A stretch of 64,000 bases of DNA from NCBI GenBank assembly GCA_902470905.1, contig CABRIC010000003.1, positions 1-64,000 on the forward strand. The letters are read 5' to 3'. Under the pieces are notes generated by a model. That model ran no database searches and was not told the DNA's origin. It worked only from the letters and a program-made list of their open reading frames with translations. This document shows, one piece after another, positions 44,611 through 53,563 of this stretch; within the stretch, counting starts at the first letter, position 1; every line of letters begins with the position of its first letter. This DNA comes from an uncultured Collinsella sp. (GTDB lineage: Bacteria > Actinomycetota > Coriobacteriia > Coriobacteriales > Coriobacteriaceae). Position numbers and translations under genes: made by a program.

Positions 44611-45756
44611 CTAAGCGGTGGGGAGTCCTGGTGTGTTAGCCGGCTGCTGTGGCTTGAGGTGGGCGTTGCGCCAGATGATTTGGATGATGTAGCCGAGTGT
44701 AAAGACGAAGGCCACGCCGCTGATGAAATCGCCTACGAGGGGGATTGCCGTAAGCGTGCCCGCGGCGATGCCACCCACGGCTGCCATGGCGTAGCGGTTC
44801 TGGTTGTGTCCGACCATGCGGACGATCGCACACCCCGCAAAGGCACTCGACACCAACGCGATGCCGATAACGCCGCATAAGAGGGCTCCGGCAAGCGACA
44901 GACCGGCGATAGAGATAATCAGCAGTAGGACGGCGGGGACGATAGCGATCGTACCCAGAAGACCGCTCACCCACAGGGGCGTGGGGTGCTGGTGGAGCAT
45001 GCCGGCGGCGCTGGCAGTCGCACGCGGGAAGACGAGCTCGAGCAGCAGAGCGACAAAGCAGGTCGAGAGTGCCGCGGCGACGATACCGCCGATGACATCG
45101 TTAACGGTGGAAGTATCCTCGTTCTCGGTACGGTCGATCTTGAGCGCGCCGACCTCGGCTCCCGCGGCACGCTCGGGGTCCTCGGAGACGTGAGCGTTCA
45201 CGGTGCCGGTGATGTGGGCGTTCTTGCCCAAGATGAGCTTGTCGGCCCAAACCTCGACATCGCCCTCGACGGTGCCATCGATGGTCACCGTGTCGCCCGC
45301 AAGCGCTGCCGACTTGGTAGAGCCGCGCAGGGCAACCGTCTCGCCTATCGCGTAGAAGCAGTTGGCGGTGCTGTCGGAATTGAGTACGACGTGCTGACCG
45401 ACGACCGTGACGCTGCCATCAACCGTAGTCTTGGCAATGTCGATGGTGCGCGCCGCCAAGCGGACGGCGCCGCCCACCGTGCAGTCGCGGATGGAGAGGC
45501 TCTCGCCTGCTGCAATTATGTCGCGGCCGATGGACGCATCGTCCAAGTTGAGGGCCTGACCTGCCCAGTACAGGTCACCTTCGACGCCGGACGAATTGGC
45601 GTCATTGTCGGTCGCAAGTACGTTGCCTGCGGTGTCCGTGCCGGCGAACGACGCCGTGGGAAGCGCGGTGACCGCGAGCGCGATGAGCGCGAATGCCATA
45701 AGCAGGCAGCGACGCATCTTGTGTGACGGCGCCGTCGCGGTTTGATTGAAAGCCAT
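44611..45756 (-). CDS. Bactofilin-like polymer-forming protein with C-terminal membrane domain
   Basis: A 381-residue protein. A signal peptide (LMAFALIALAVTALPTASFA) leads into about 150 residues of short beta-helix-like repeats rich in Gly/Asp/Thr/Val (YWAGQALNLDDASIGRDIIAAGESLSI type turns), as in bactofilin-like domains. After a linker come four or five transmembrane segments at about 215-365. This combination occurs in predicted surface-exposed membrane proteins of unknown function. AAAGGA precedes the ATG. A TTAGGT...ACCTAA hairpin lies just upstream at 45770-45793. Confidence 0.75.
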   Translation of the reverse strand: MAFNQTATAPSHKMRRCLLMAFALIALAVTALPTASFAGTDTAGNVLATDNDANSSGVEGDLYWAGQALNLDDASIGRDIIAAGESLSIRDCTVGGAVRLAARTIDIAKTTVDGSVTVVGQHVVLNSDSTANCFYAIGETVALRGSTKSAALAGDTVTIDGTVEGDVEVWADKLILGKNAHITGTVNAHVSEDPERAAGAEVGALKIDRTENEDTSTVNDVIGGIVAAALSTCFVALLLELVFPRATASAAGMLHQHPTPLWVSGLLGTIAIVPAVLLLIISIAGLSLAGALLCGVIGIALVSSAFAGCAIVRMVGHNQNRYAMAAVGGIAAGTLTAIPLVGDFISGVAFVFTLGYIIQIIWRNAHLKPQQPANTPGLPTA

Positions 45757-45863
45757 GGTTAATCCTTTTGTTAGGTGTTCGGCATATACCTAACAGGGTA
45801 CCCAACGCGTGGGCACTCTAAAAGAACCTCTCGGTTGCATTTCGAAGGGTCGTGCCGTGCTGT

Positions 45864-46553
45864 CTACTTTTTACGGTGCAAGAAGCGTGCGATGTCTTCT
45901 TCGGTGGGGCTTTTGATGTCAAAGCGCAGCGAGAGCCAGCGCAGACCCATGGTCACGACAACGCATACGACCAGCGCGGCGACATTGCTCATGATGCCGC
46001 TCATAACGAGACACACGTAGCTTGTCGATCCGGCGATGGCGGCGATGGCATAAAAGTTAGTACGTTGGAAAATGCCCGGAACCACGCCCATAAAGCCGTC
46101 GCGCAACATGCCGCCGCCCACCGCGGTGAAAAAGCCCATCATGATGCACACCGCCGGCGCAAAGCCATAGACCAGCGCCTTGTCTGCTCCAGTGGCGGCG
46201 TAGATGCCGACCGAGATGATGTCGAGCAGGGGAATGAGTTTTTCGGGTTTGTCAACGATTGCCGGGAAAATATAGATGATGGCCGCCGTGGCAATGGAAA
46301 GCGGGAGTGCCATCGGCTGGTTGAGGATGTAGACGTTGCCCACCTGCAGCGTCATGTCGCGCAAGAGACCTCCGCCCAGACCGCAGACCACCGCGAGCGC
46401 GACCGCGCCCACCAGGTCAAGCTTGTGCTCGCGCGCGACCAACACGCCCGAGATTGAAGCCGCGACGACGGCGAACATTTCGAGCCAAAACGGGATGGCG
46501 ACCATGGCATCCGTGGCGTGTGAGGTAACGGTCATAGCGGCGACGACGGGCAA
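45864..46553 (-). CDS. TRIC-type (UPF0126) cation channel family protein
   Basis: A 229-residue membrane protein with two repeats of the UPF0126/TRIC hairpin motif: VCGLGGGLLRDMTLQ and VGGGMLRDGFMGVVPG. Seven hydrophobic segments fit the trimeric intracellular cation channel family, which conducts K+ or Na+ in prokaryotes. The start is taken as the TTG at 46553 with AAAGGA upstream; an internal ATG at 46535 is possible. Physiological role here unknown. Confidence 0.87.
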   Translation of the reverse strand: MPVVAAMTVTSHATDAMVAIPFWLEMFAVVAASISGVLVAREHKLDLVGAVALAVVCGLGGGLLRDMTLQVGNVYILNQPMALPLSIATAAIIYIFPAIVDKPEKLIPLLDIISVGIYAATGADKALVYGFAPAVCIMMGFFTAVGGGMLRDGFMGVVPGIFQRTNFYAIAAIAGSTSYVCLVMSGIMSNVAALVVCVVVTMGLRWLSLRFDIKSPTEEDIARFLHRKK

Positions 46554-46683
46554 GATGGGGTCCTTTGGGTTGCTGGTTTAGACAATGCCCGTACATAGTA
46601 CATGGTTGGCGGGCCTGGCGACCCTATTGCTCGGTAAACGGTTGGCAGCGGATGCTGACATGGCATTGCTGGAATGCCAGGGA

Positions 46684-46755
46684 TCCAAAACATGTACGTC
46701 ACCCTCCAAAAACGGCATTTTTCGACATCTTTGGAGGCGGACGTACATGTTTGGA
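46684..46755. repeat. 70-bp palindromic element, left copy
   Basis: An imperfect palindrome whose outer arms are TCCAAAACATGTACGTC and GACGTACATGTTTGGA, with inner arms CCTCCAAA / TTTGGAGG and a centre CATTTTTCGACA. Its reverse complement aligns along its full length with the copy at 47886-47955, so the two stand in inverted orientation around the nuclease gene. Confidence 0.9.
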
Positions 46756-46857
46756 TTGAGCTCACAGCATGAGTGAGTTGATTTACTCACATCCGGTATA
46801 TTTCCCCACTTCAACGGACATAAGAGTTGGATACCGGCTCAGAGCGAGAGGCACTCA

Positions 46858-47865
46858 ATGGATACCCCTGTTCTCATTTCGCATAAAACCGCATGGCTTG
46901 TCCATCATGCACCCCAGAATTTGGTTCAGTCTCTTGCGCGGCACGACTACCAGATAGGCGCACAAGGCATCTCCACCCAGCAACGTGTTGCGCGCATACG
47001 ACAGGCTCTTACCGACTGCGGCATTCCGTCCGATATGCTTAAGACTATCGATATCGCGGTTGTATTCGAATTCGAGCGAATTCGTACCAAAGGCGTCGTT
47101 TGTCACATTCTTGGACAAAATCTTCCCTACGAGCATATTAACGAGTTGACGCCCGGAATCTTCATCACCGACGAAGCCTTCACCTTTGTGCTCGCTGCCG
47201 AGTGGATGGATAGGATCGAATATCTCGAATATGGCTATGAAGTTTGCGGCGATTATCGCATGAGGCTCAATCCCGCCGACCCTTATACCGGGCAACCAGC
47301 CACTACCTCCAAGGATGAAATAACCAAACTGCTCGATCGGCACCCCGGCAAACCCGGTGCCACACGTGCACGGCTCGCGCTCAGGCACATCTACGATCAC
47401 TCGGCCTCGCCTATGGAGACCGCTTCGGCAATCGCCCTCTCGCTCCCAACAAGCGAAGGCGGCGTTGGTATCCGAGGTATCGAACTCAACAAACCGCTCG
47501 AGATCCCTCAACGTCTCTGGCATTGCACAAAAGCCCGAACACTCAAAATCGATGCCCTCATTACCTATAAGCGCAGGGAGCTCGGTATCGAATATAAGGG
47601 CGGTTTTCACGATGAGCTCGAGCGCAAGGGAGCAGATGCGGAGCGAGAAGCCGTTCTCTCCCAAATGGGATATCGAATCGTTACGCTCACTTCGGCTCAG
47701 TTCGGCAGCCAGCTCGCCTTTCACCGCGCCATGAACAACATTCGCGAAGCACTCGGCATGCCTCGCTGTACCGACACCGGGTACCAGCGAGAGCAAAACG
47801 AACTACGCAAGGCGCTTATCCGCAACTGGAAGGGCATGCGAGACGAAGAGGCACCTTCCGAATAG
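46858..47865 (+). CDS. PD-(D/E)XK-like (DUF559/AbiEi-like) protein
   Basis: A 335-residue protein with no membrane segments. The C-terminal third has a nuclease-like core: TLKIDALITYKRRELGIEYKG holds the D...E-x-K triad, followed by ERKGADAEREAVLSQMGYRIVTLT, as in Vsr/DUF559-type domains. The N-terminal 190 residues contain helical and strand segments and resemble AbiEi-type regulators only loosely. It reads rightward between leftward genes and is bracketed by two inverted copies of a 70-bp palindrome. A GAGAGG site precedes the ATG. Function (defence, repair or mobile-element cargo) is unknown. Confidence 0.7.
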   Translation: MDTPVLISHKTAWLVHHAPQNLVQSLARHDYQIGAQGISTQQRVARIRQALTDCGIPSDMLKTIDIAVVFEFERIRTKGVVCHILGQNLPYEHINELTPGIFITDEAFTFVLAAEWMDRIEYLEYGYEVCGDYRMRLNPADPYTGQPATTSKDEITKLLDRHPGKPGATRARLALRHIYDHSASPMETASAIALSLPTSEGGVGIRGIELNKPLEIPQRLWHCTKARTLKIDALITYKRRELGIEYKGGFHDELERKGADAEREAVLSQMGYRIVTLTSAQFGSQLAFHRAMNNIREALGMPRCTDTGYQREQNELRKALIRNWKGMRDEEAPSE

Positions 47866-47885
47866 TGCCACTCCCGCGAACTCAA

Positions 47886-47955
47886 TCCAAACGTGTACAT
47901 CAGCCTTCAAAGATGTCGAAAAATGTCGGTTTTGGAGGGTGACGTACATGTTTGG
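47886..47955. repeat. 70-bp palindromic element, right copy
   Basis: TCCAAACGTGTACATCAGCC opens the element and GGAGGGTGACGTACATGTTT closes it, with GATGTCGAAAAATG at the centre. It is the inverted partner of 46684-46755, about 80% or more identical by eye, 21 bases after the stop of the nuclease gene. Confidence 0.9.
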
Positions 47956-47985
47956 GGAAGCGTGGGATCGAGACGTATTTCGATA

Positions 47986-48014
47986 ACAAAAAAGCTCCCG
48001 TTGCTGGGAGCTTT
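47986..48014 (-). terminator. tRNA-Ser(CGA) terminator
   Basis: AAAGCTCCC / GGGAGCTTT with loop GTTGCT, followed on the minus strand by TTTTTT. Confidence 0.9.
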
Positions 48015-48025
48015 CTCAACCAAAA

Positions 48026-48116
48026 TGGCGGAGGAGGAGGGATTCGAACCCTCGTGACCTTATACAGGCCAAACGGTTTTCGAGACCGCCGCATTCAACC
48101 ACTCTGCCACCCCTCC
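48026..48116 (-). tRNA. tRNA-Ser (anticodon CGA)
   Basis: A 91-base class II tRNA on the minus strand: acceptor GGAGGGG/CTCCTCC, anticodon CGA in TCTCGAAAA, long variable arm, T-loop GGTTCGAATCC and encoded CCA. Confidence 0.95.
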
Positions 48117-48125
48117 GCGTGGGGT

Positions 48126-48156
48126 AAAAACAAAGCAGGCTCGAAGGCCTGCTTTG
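48126..48156 (-). terminator. tRNA-Ser(GGA) terminator
   Basis: CAAAGCAGGC / GCCTGCTTTG with loop TCGAAG and TTTTT on the minus strand, between the two tRNA-Ser genes. Confidence 0.88.
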
Positions 48157-48164
48157 GAATTAAC

Positions 48165-48255
48165 TGGCGGAGAGTCAGGGATTTGAACCCTGGAGACGCT
48201 TTTGACGCCTACACGATTTCCAATCGTGCTCCTTCGGCCACTCGGACAACTCTCC
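48165..48255 (-). tRNA. tRNA-Ser (anticodon GGA)
   Basis: A 91-base class II tRNA: acceptor GGAGAGT/ACTCTCC, anticodon GGA in TTGGAAA, long variable arm, T-loop GGTTCAAATCC and encoded CCA. Confidence 0.95.
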
Positions 48256-48760
48256 GTTAAATGCGAAAGTCAGTATACACGAGGAATCGCAAAGTGCAAA
48301 CAGAAAAGTTGGCATTTTTTAAAACGCTTTGCCGCGCTTGGCGTTGCAGTGGGGTTTGAGGTGCCAAAAAAACGGCTTCCGACCAGCGTGGTTGATCAAC
48401 TCAATTGTTCAAAAGGGGTATTCATAAGCGACTTGGCGATGAATTCAAAAATCTTTGGATGGTGCTGTGGACCACTGGTATGCATTTCGCGACCACAGCC
48501 TTGTACCCGTTGACCTGCGGCTTAGCTCAGCTTGTCCCCACGGCACCGTATCTTGTCCACAGATCCGTCAAGCTCTTGGTCGGCATTTGGTTGGAATGCG
48601 CATGAAACGTCGTGCGAGTATGGGCATATGTGGAGGTCATGAGGTTGTAGCTGCAAATTATTGCAGCCTAGGAGGTTGAAAGATATTATTACCAAGTCTT
48701 TTCCTGCTTCAGGCGCACCTTCACGACCTGAAGCCACATTTGCCCAGAGGAGGTGACAAT
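48256..48760. other. Gene-free region upstream of rpsF
   Basis: Five hundred bases without a supported gene. They hold a TTGTCCACA nonamer (48553-48561), which fits the actinobacterial DnaA-box consensus, and a CTTCAGG / CCTGAAG hairpin (48707-48733) with a 13-base loop just ahead of rpsF that could take part in leader control. The operon promoter must lie here but I cannot place it. Confidence 0.45.
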
Positions 48761-49054
48761 ATGAAGGCTTATGAACTGCTGTTCTTTGTTGACCCGTCGC
48801 TCGACCCCGAGACTCGTCTCGCTGTTATGAAGCGTATCGATACCACGATCGCTGAGGGCGCTGGCAAGGTCGACTCCGTTGACGAGTGGGGCAAGCGCAA
48901 GCTCGCCTACGAGATCAACGACCTCACCGATGGTGACTACACCCTCATCAACTTCCACGCAGATCCTACCCAGATCGCCGAGCTTGATCGCGTCCTGCGC
49001 ATCACCGACGCTGTGGTCCGCCACATGATCGTCCGTCGCGACGACCAGGAGTAA
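48761..49054 (+). CDS. rpsF: 30S ribosomal protein S6
   Basis: A 97-residue protein matching S6 from MKAYELLFFVDPSLD through WGKRKLAYEINDLTDGDYTLINF. S6 pairs with S18, encoded two genes downstream. The ATG at 48761 has GAGGAGG upstream. It is first of rpsF-ssb-rpsR-rplI. Confidence 0.97.
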   Translation: MKAYELLFFVDPSLDPETRLAVMKRIDTTIAEGAGKVDSVDEWGKRKLAYEINDLTDGDYTLINFHADPTQIAELDRVLRITDAVVRHMIVRRDDQE

Positions 49055-49102
49055 GACTGTCGTTTTGGACTGGGCTTGTGCCCCAAGAGGAAGTAGTGAG
49101 TT

Positions 49103-49555
49103 ATGAGCATCAATCGAGTGAACATCACCGGTAACCTCACCCGCGATCCCGAGCTGCGCGCCACCGCCGGCGGAACCCAGGTTCTGTCCTTTGGCGTCGC
49201 CGTGAACGATCGTCGCCGCAACGCGCAGACTGGCGAGTGGGAGGACTATCCCAACTTTGTCGACTGCACCATGTTCGGCACCCGCGCCGAGGCCGTGAGC
49301 CGTTTCCTGGCAAAGGGAAACAAGGTCGCGATCGAGGGCAAGCTGCGCTACAGCTCTTGGGAGCGCGACGGCCAGCGCCGGAGCAAGCTTGAGGTCATCG
49401 TCGATGAGATCGAGTTTATGAGCTCCCGTGGTGGCCAGGGTGGCTACGATCAGGGCGGTTACGCCCCCGCAGCTCCCGCGCCCGCAGCACGTCCTGCCGC
49501 ACCGGTGGCCACGCCGCCCGCGGTCGACGTCTACGATGAGGACATCCCATTCTAA
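49103..49555 (+). CDS. ssb: Single-stranded DNA-binding protein
   Basis: A 150-residue SSB with an OB-fold (MSINRVNITGNLTRDPELR, WEDYPNFVDCTMFGTRAE, KGNKVAIEGKLRYSSW), a Gly/Pro/Ala-rich linker and the acidic tip YDEDIPF that binds partner proteins. Placed between rpsF and rpsR as in many bacteria. Confidence 0.97.
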   Translation: MSINRVNITGNLTRDPELRATAGGTQVLSFGVAVNDRRRNAQTGEWEDYPNFVDCTMFGTRAEAVSRFLAKGNKVAIEGKLRYSSWERDGQRRSKLEVIVDEIEFMSSRGGQGGYDQGGYAPAAPAPAARPAAPVATPPAVDVYDEDIPF

Positions 49556-49627
49556 GGGTTGTTCACCTATTTTTGAGTGAGAGGCGGCTTCGGTTCGCCG
49601 AAGTTGCCAAATGAAAGGTATTTTGAC

Positions 49628-49894
49628 ATGGCTAATGATTTTTCTGCACGTCAGCCGCGTCGTAAGTACTGCCAGTTCTGCAAGGAGAACACTGAGTTCA
49701 TCGACTATAAGGACACTCAGCTTCTCCGTAAGTACATGACCGACCGTGGCAAGATCAAGCCCCGTCGCGTCACTGGCGCTTGCACGCAGCATCAGCATGA
49801 CATCGCCAACGCCATCAAGCGCGCCCGCGAGATGGCTCTCCTGCCGTATACCGTCCCCGTGGTTTCCTCTCGTGGCAACCGCGACCGCGGCTAA
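49628..49894 (+). CDS. rpsR: 30S ribosomal protein S18
   Basis: An 88-residue basic protein with the S18 core YCQFCKENTEFIDYKD...LLRKYMTDRGKIKPRRVTG; the CxxC pair is of the Zn-binding form. The ATG at 49628 is preceded by AAAGG. The run from 49577 is upstream read-through, not coding. Confidence 0.97.
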   Translation: MANDFSARQPRRKYCQFCKENTEFIDYKDTQLLRKYMTDRGKIKPRRVTGACTQHQHDIANAIKRAREMALLPYTVPVVSSRGNRDRG

Positions 49895-49909
49895 GAAGGG
49901 AGACACATC

Positions 49910-50449
49910 ATGAAGGTTATTCTTCTCGATGAGATCAAGGGCAAGGGCGGCGAGGGTGACGTCGTAGAGGTCGCTCAGGGTTACGCTGAGAACTTCCTGT
50001 TCCCCAAGAAGCTCGCTGTTGCCGCCACCAAGGGCAACCTCAAGCAGCTTGACGAGCGTCGCAACAACATCGCCAAGCGCGAGGCCGTCCGTCTGGCTAC
50101 CGCCAACGAGACCAAGGCTGCCTTCGAGGGCAAGACGGTCACCGTTGACGTCAAGGTCGGCGACGAGGGCATCCTCTTTGGCTCCGTTACCGCCGCTATG
50201 ATCGCTGATGCCATCAAGGCTCAGCTCGGTATGGACATCGACCGTAAGCGCGTCGAGCTCGGTAAGCCCATCAAGGTTGCCGGTGCCCACACCGTTGCCA
50301 TCTCGCTGTACCGCGAGATCAAGGCCGAGGTTGTCGTTCTCGTCGGCGTTACCGCCGAGGAGCTCGCTGCCGAGGCTGAGGTCGAGGAGGCCGCTGAGGT
50401 CGCCGAGGCCGAGACCGCCGAGGTCGAGACTGAGGCTGCTGCCGAGTAG
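49910..50449 (+). CDS. rplI: 50S ribosomal protein L9
   Basis: A 179-residue L9: N-domain MKVILLDEIKGKGGEGDVVEVAQGYAENFLFPKKLA, a connecting helix, and C-domain. About 30 extra C-terminal residues are nearly all Glu, Ala and Val, longer than typical L9 of about 148. GGGAG precedes the ATG. Confidence 0.96.
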   Translation: MKVILLDEIKGKGGEGDVVEVAQGYAENFLFPKKLAVAATKGNLKQLDERRNNIAKREAVRLATANETKAAFEGKTVTVDVKVGDEGILFGSVTAAMIADAIKAQLGMDIDRKRVELGKPIKVAGAHTVAISLYREIKAEVVVLVGVTAEELAAEAEVEEAAEVAEAETAEVETEAAAE

Positions 50450-50481
50450 CATTTGCTGCAACGCAACAATCTTGTTCTAAG

Positions 50482-50516
50482 AAGGGCGCTCTGGGAGACC
50501 AGGGCGCCCTTTTGTT
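50482..50516 (+). terminator. Terminator after rplI
   Basis: AAGGGCGC-TCTGG / CCAG-GGCGCCCTT, then TTGTTTTTT. Confidence 0.9.
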
Positions 50517-50673
50517 TTTTGCGCTGAGTGAGTGTCATGGCGAACGTTGCGCCGAAGTCCTATATACAGGACCGTTCATCCGTTTGGTTCGGTGATGATT
50601 GGCGGCGCGCGGCGCGTTTTGGGACCATGGCTGATACTATGGATGCTCGCAAGCGATATGAATGAGGATGCTC

Positions 50674-52065
50674 ATGGCATATGACGATAGGGAGACCGGG
50701 CTGACGGTTGAGGACCGCGGCTCAAAGTTGGGTCTTCCCCAAAACCAAGATGCAGAGGCCAATGTACTGGCCGCTATGCTGCTATCGCCCGAGGTGGTCG
50801 AGGAGGCCCAGGTCGAGCTGCAGCCCGATGACTTCTACCGGCCCATTCATAAGACCATCTATACCGCGATGGTCGATATGTACAACAGCCGCATTCCCAT
50901 CGACTCCATCTCGCTGATCGATTACCTGCGAAGCATCAACAAGCTCGATGCCGTGGGCGGCGAGGCGTACATTTTGGAGCTGATGGGTCAGACCCTGTCG
51001 CTCGTCAACTGGCAGCACCATGCCGCCATCGTTCGCCGCGATTCGATGCTGCGCGAGCTGATCGGCGCCACCAACGAGATCAACGCGCTGGCATATAACG
51101 CCCCCACCGACACCAAAGAGGTTGTCGAGCTGGCCGAGAGCAAGCTGCTCAAGGTCACGGCACGCGAGGTCAAGTCGAGCTACAAGACGCTGACCGAGTT
51201 TATGGTCGAGGCCTATAACGAGGCCGAGGAAGTGTGCCAGGCCGGTGGCCAGGCTGCGGGCGTGCCCACGGGCTTCCCGTCGCTCGACCGCATGCTCATG
51301 GGCTTCCGCGAGGGTCAGCTCATCATTATCGGCGCCCGTCCTGCTGTAGGTAAGACGTCGTTCGCTCTGAACCTGGCGCTCAACGCTGCCGCTGCTGGTT
51401 ATACCGTCGGCTTCTTCTCGCTGGAGATGTCGGGCAAGGAAATTGCCCAGCGTCTGATTTGCGCCTACGCCATGATCTCGATCAGTGACTTCCGCATGGG
51501 CCGCATTAGCCCCGAGCAGTGGGCCAATATCAACGAGGCCACGCAGACCTTGTCCAAGCTCGATATTCTGATTGACGATACGCCCGGCACCACAGTGACC
51601 GAGATTCGCGCCAAGAGCCGCCGTATGCTCCATAACAAGGAGAAGGCAATCATCATTTTGGACTACCTGCAGCTGGTGAGTCCTCCGCCGGGACGCCGCT
51701 CCGAGAGCCGTACCGTCGAGGTCTCGGAGATGTCGCGTGGTTTGAAGATCATGGCCAAGGAGCTCAAGATCCCGCTCATCGCGCTGTCACAGCTCTCGCG
51801 TCAGGTCGAATCCCGTACCGGCAAGCGCCCGCAGCTTTCCGACCTTCGTGAATCGGGCTCCATCGAACAGGACGCCGATATCGTTATGTTCTTGGACCGC
51901 TCCGCCGACGAGGCCGAAGCCTCGCGCGACGATCGACCCGACGAGGGCGTTACGCGTATCGTCGTGGCCAAGAACCGTTCGGGCCCGATCGGCGACGTCG
52001 ACCTGATGTTCCTGCCGGCATCCACCAAGTTCTATGAGCTTGATGGGGCACATGCCGAGGAGTAG
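50674..52065 (+). CDS. dnaB: Replicative DNA helicase DnaB
   Basis: Hexameric 5'-3' helicase of the replication fork. About 463 residues: an N-terminal collar domain (LGLPQNQDAEANVLAAMLLSPEVVEEA) and a RecA-like C-domain with Walker A GARPAVGKTSFALN, FFSLEMSGKEIAQRL, Walker B IIILDYLQLV and SQLSRQVESRTGKRPQLSDLRESGSIEQDADIV split across its usual motifs. I use the third ATG (50674) because GAGG lies 6 bases before it; ATGs at 50662 and 50668 are possible. Confidence 0.96.
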   Translation: MAYDDRETGLTVEDRGSKLGLPQNQDAEANVLAAMLLSPEVVEEAQVELQPDDFYRPIHKTIYTAMVDMYNSRIPIDSISLIDYLRSINKLDAVGGEAYILELMGQTLSLVNWQHHAAIVRRDSMLRELIGATNEINALAYNAPTDTKEVVELAESKLLKVTAREVKSSYKTLTEFMVEAYNEAEEVCQAGGQAAGVPTGFPSLDRMLMGFREGQLIIIGARPAVGKTSFALNLALNAAAAGYTVGFFSLEMSGKEIAQRLICAYAMISISDFRMGRISPEQWANINEATQTLSKLDILIDDTPGTTVTEIRAKSRRMLHNKEKAIIILDYLQLVSPPPGRRSESRTVEVSEMSRGLKIMAKELKIPLIALSQLSRQVESRTGKRPQLSDLRESGSIEQDADIVMFLDRSADEAEASRDDRPDEGVTRIVVAKNRSGPIGDVDLMFLPASTKFYELDGAHAEE

Positions 52066-52158
52066 GACAGGCGCCCGTTGCACGGGTATACTGGGAATGT
52101 TTTGTGCTTCTGCGTGCCGGCGTGGCGCGTAGACAGTCCATGAATGTAAGGAGTAAAC

Positions 52159-53445
52159 ATGCCGTCAACCGTTTTGGTCGGTGCCCAGTGGGGCGATGAG
52201 GGCAAGGGTAAGATTTGCGACCTGGTCGCCGGCGACTTCGATGCCGTCGTGCGCTACTCGGGCGGCAACAACGCCGGTCACACCATCGTCGTCAACGGCA
52301 AGAAGTACGGCCTGCACCAGGTGCCCTCCGGCATCATGTATTCTGACCACGTGTCGGTGATCGGTAACGGCTGCGTCGTCAACCCCAAGGTTGTCCTTGA
52401 GGAGATCGACATGTTCGAGGCCGACGGCATCACCACCAAGAACCTCAAGATTAGCGGCAACGCGCATGTCATCATGCCGTACCACATCGATCTGGATGGC
52501 GCCTTTGAGCAGAAGCTCGGCAAGAAGAACATCGGTACCACCAAGCGCGGCATTGGTCCGTGCTATCAGGACAAGATGGCTCGCATCGGCCTGCGCATGC
52601 AGGACATGCTGGACGAGGCGCTGTTCCGCGACAAGCTGGAGACCGCTCTCGCCCGCGTGAACCCCGAGCTCGAGCTCATCTACAACCTGCCCACCTACAC
52701 CGTGGACCAGATTTGCGACGAGTACCTGCCGATGGCCGAGCGCCTGCGCCCCTACATCACCGAGACGAGCCTGCTGCTCAACAACATGATCGATGAGGGC
52801 AAGGACCTGCTGTTTGAGGGCGCCCAGGCGACGCTACTCGACATCGACCACGGCACCTATCCGTACGTGACGTCTTCCAACTGCACCGCCGGCGGCGCCA
52901 TCACCGGCTCCGGCGTCGGTATGAAGAACGTCAACCGCGTGCTGGGCGTCATGAAGGCCTATATCACCCGCGTCGGTTCGGGCCCCATGCCCACCGAGCT
53001 TTCCTATGAGTCCGAGGCCGGCCACACGCTGACCGAGGAGGGCTATGAGTACGGTGTGACCACCGGTCGCCGTCGTCGCTGCGGCTGGTTCGACGGCCCC
53101 ATCGCCAACTACGCCTCGCGCGTCAACGGCCTCACCGACATCGCCATGACCAAGCTCGACGTGCTTTCGGCCTTCGACACCATTAAGGTGTGCGTGGCCT
53201 ACGACGTCGATGGCGAGCGTTACACGAGCGTGCCCGAGCACCAGGTGCGCTTTGAGCATGCCAAGCCCATCTACGAGGAGCTTCCTGGCTGGAAGTGCGA
53301 CATCACCGGTTGCCGCAGCTTTGACGAGCTGCCGCAGGAGGCTCAGGACTACGTGGCGTTTATCGAGGATCTGGCACACACCCGCGTGACGTTCATTGGC
53401 GTTGGCGCTGGTCGCGAGCAGATCATCAACCGATTCTGGAAGTAA
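52159..53445 (+). CDS. purA: Adenylosuccinate synthetase
   Basis: GTP-dependent conversion of IMP and aspartate to adenylosuccinate. The 428 residues show VGAQWGDEGKGKICD, GGNNAGHTI, GTTKRGIGPCYQDKMAR and GVTTGRRRRCGWFD. Start ATG after AAGGAG. purD follows after a hairpin. Confidence 0.98.
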   Translation: MPSTVLVGAQWGDEGKGKICDLVAGDFDAVVRYSGGNNAGHTIVVNGKKYGLHQVPSGIMYSDHVSVIGNGCVVNPKVVLEEIDMFEADGITTKNLKISGNAHVIMPYHIDLDGAFEQKLGKKNIGTTKRGIGPCYQDKMARIGLRMQDMLDEALFRDKLETALARVNPELELIYNLPTYTVDQICDEYLPMAERLRPYITETSLLLNNMIDEGKDLLFEGAQATLLDIDHGTYPYVTSSNCTAGGAITGSGVGMKNVNRVLGVMKAYITRVGSGPMPTELSYESEAGHTLTEEGYEYGVTTGRRRRCGWFDGPIANYASRVNGLTDIAMTKLDVLSAFDTIKVCVAYDVDGERYTSVPEHQVRFEHAKPIYEELPGWKCDITGCRSFDELPQEAQDYVAFIEDLAHTRVTFIGVGAGREQIINRFWK

Positions 53446-53467
53446 TCGGGACTATTTGGTTATTGCG

Positions 53468-53512
53468 ATATACCCCTTTGCAGCCCGGACGGGCGGCCGA
53501 GGGGTATATTTG
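53468..53512 (+). terminator. Terminator after purA
   Basis: ATATACCCCT / AGGGGTATAT arms with a 22-base GC-rich loop, followed by TTGCTTG. Confidence 0.7.
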
Positions 53513-53563
53513 CTTGCAAAGGGCTCGCGCGGAGCGGGCCGTTCATCCATAGAGGAGGCACCC

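Noticed and set aside
53396..53563. Longer N-terminus for purD
   Set aside because: The in-frame extension runs through the end of purA and its hairpin; the TTG with AGGAGG gives the conserved PurD start.
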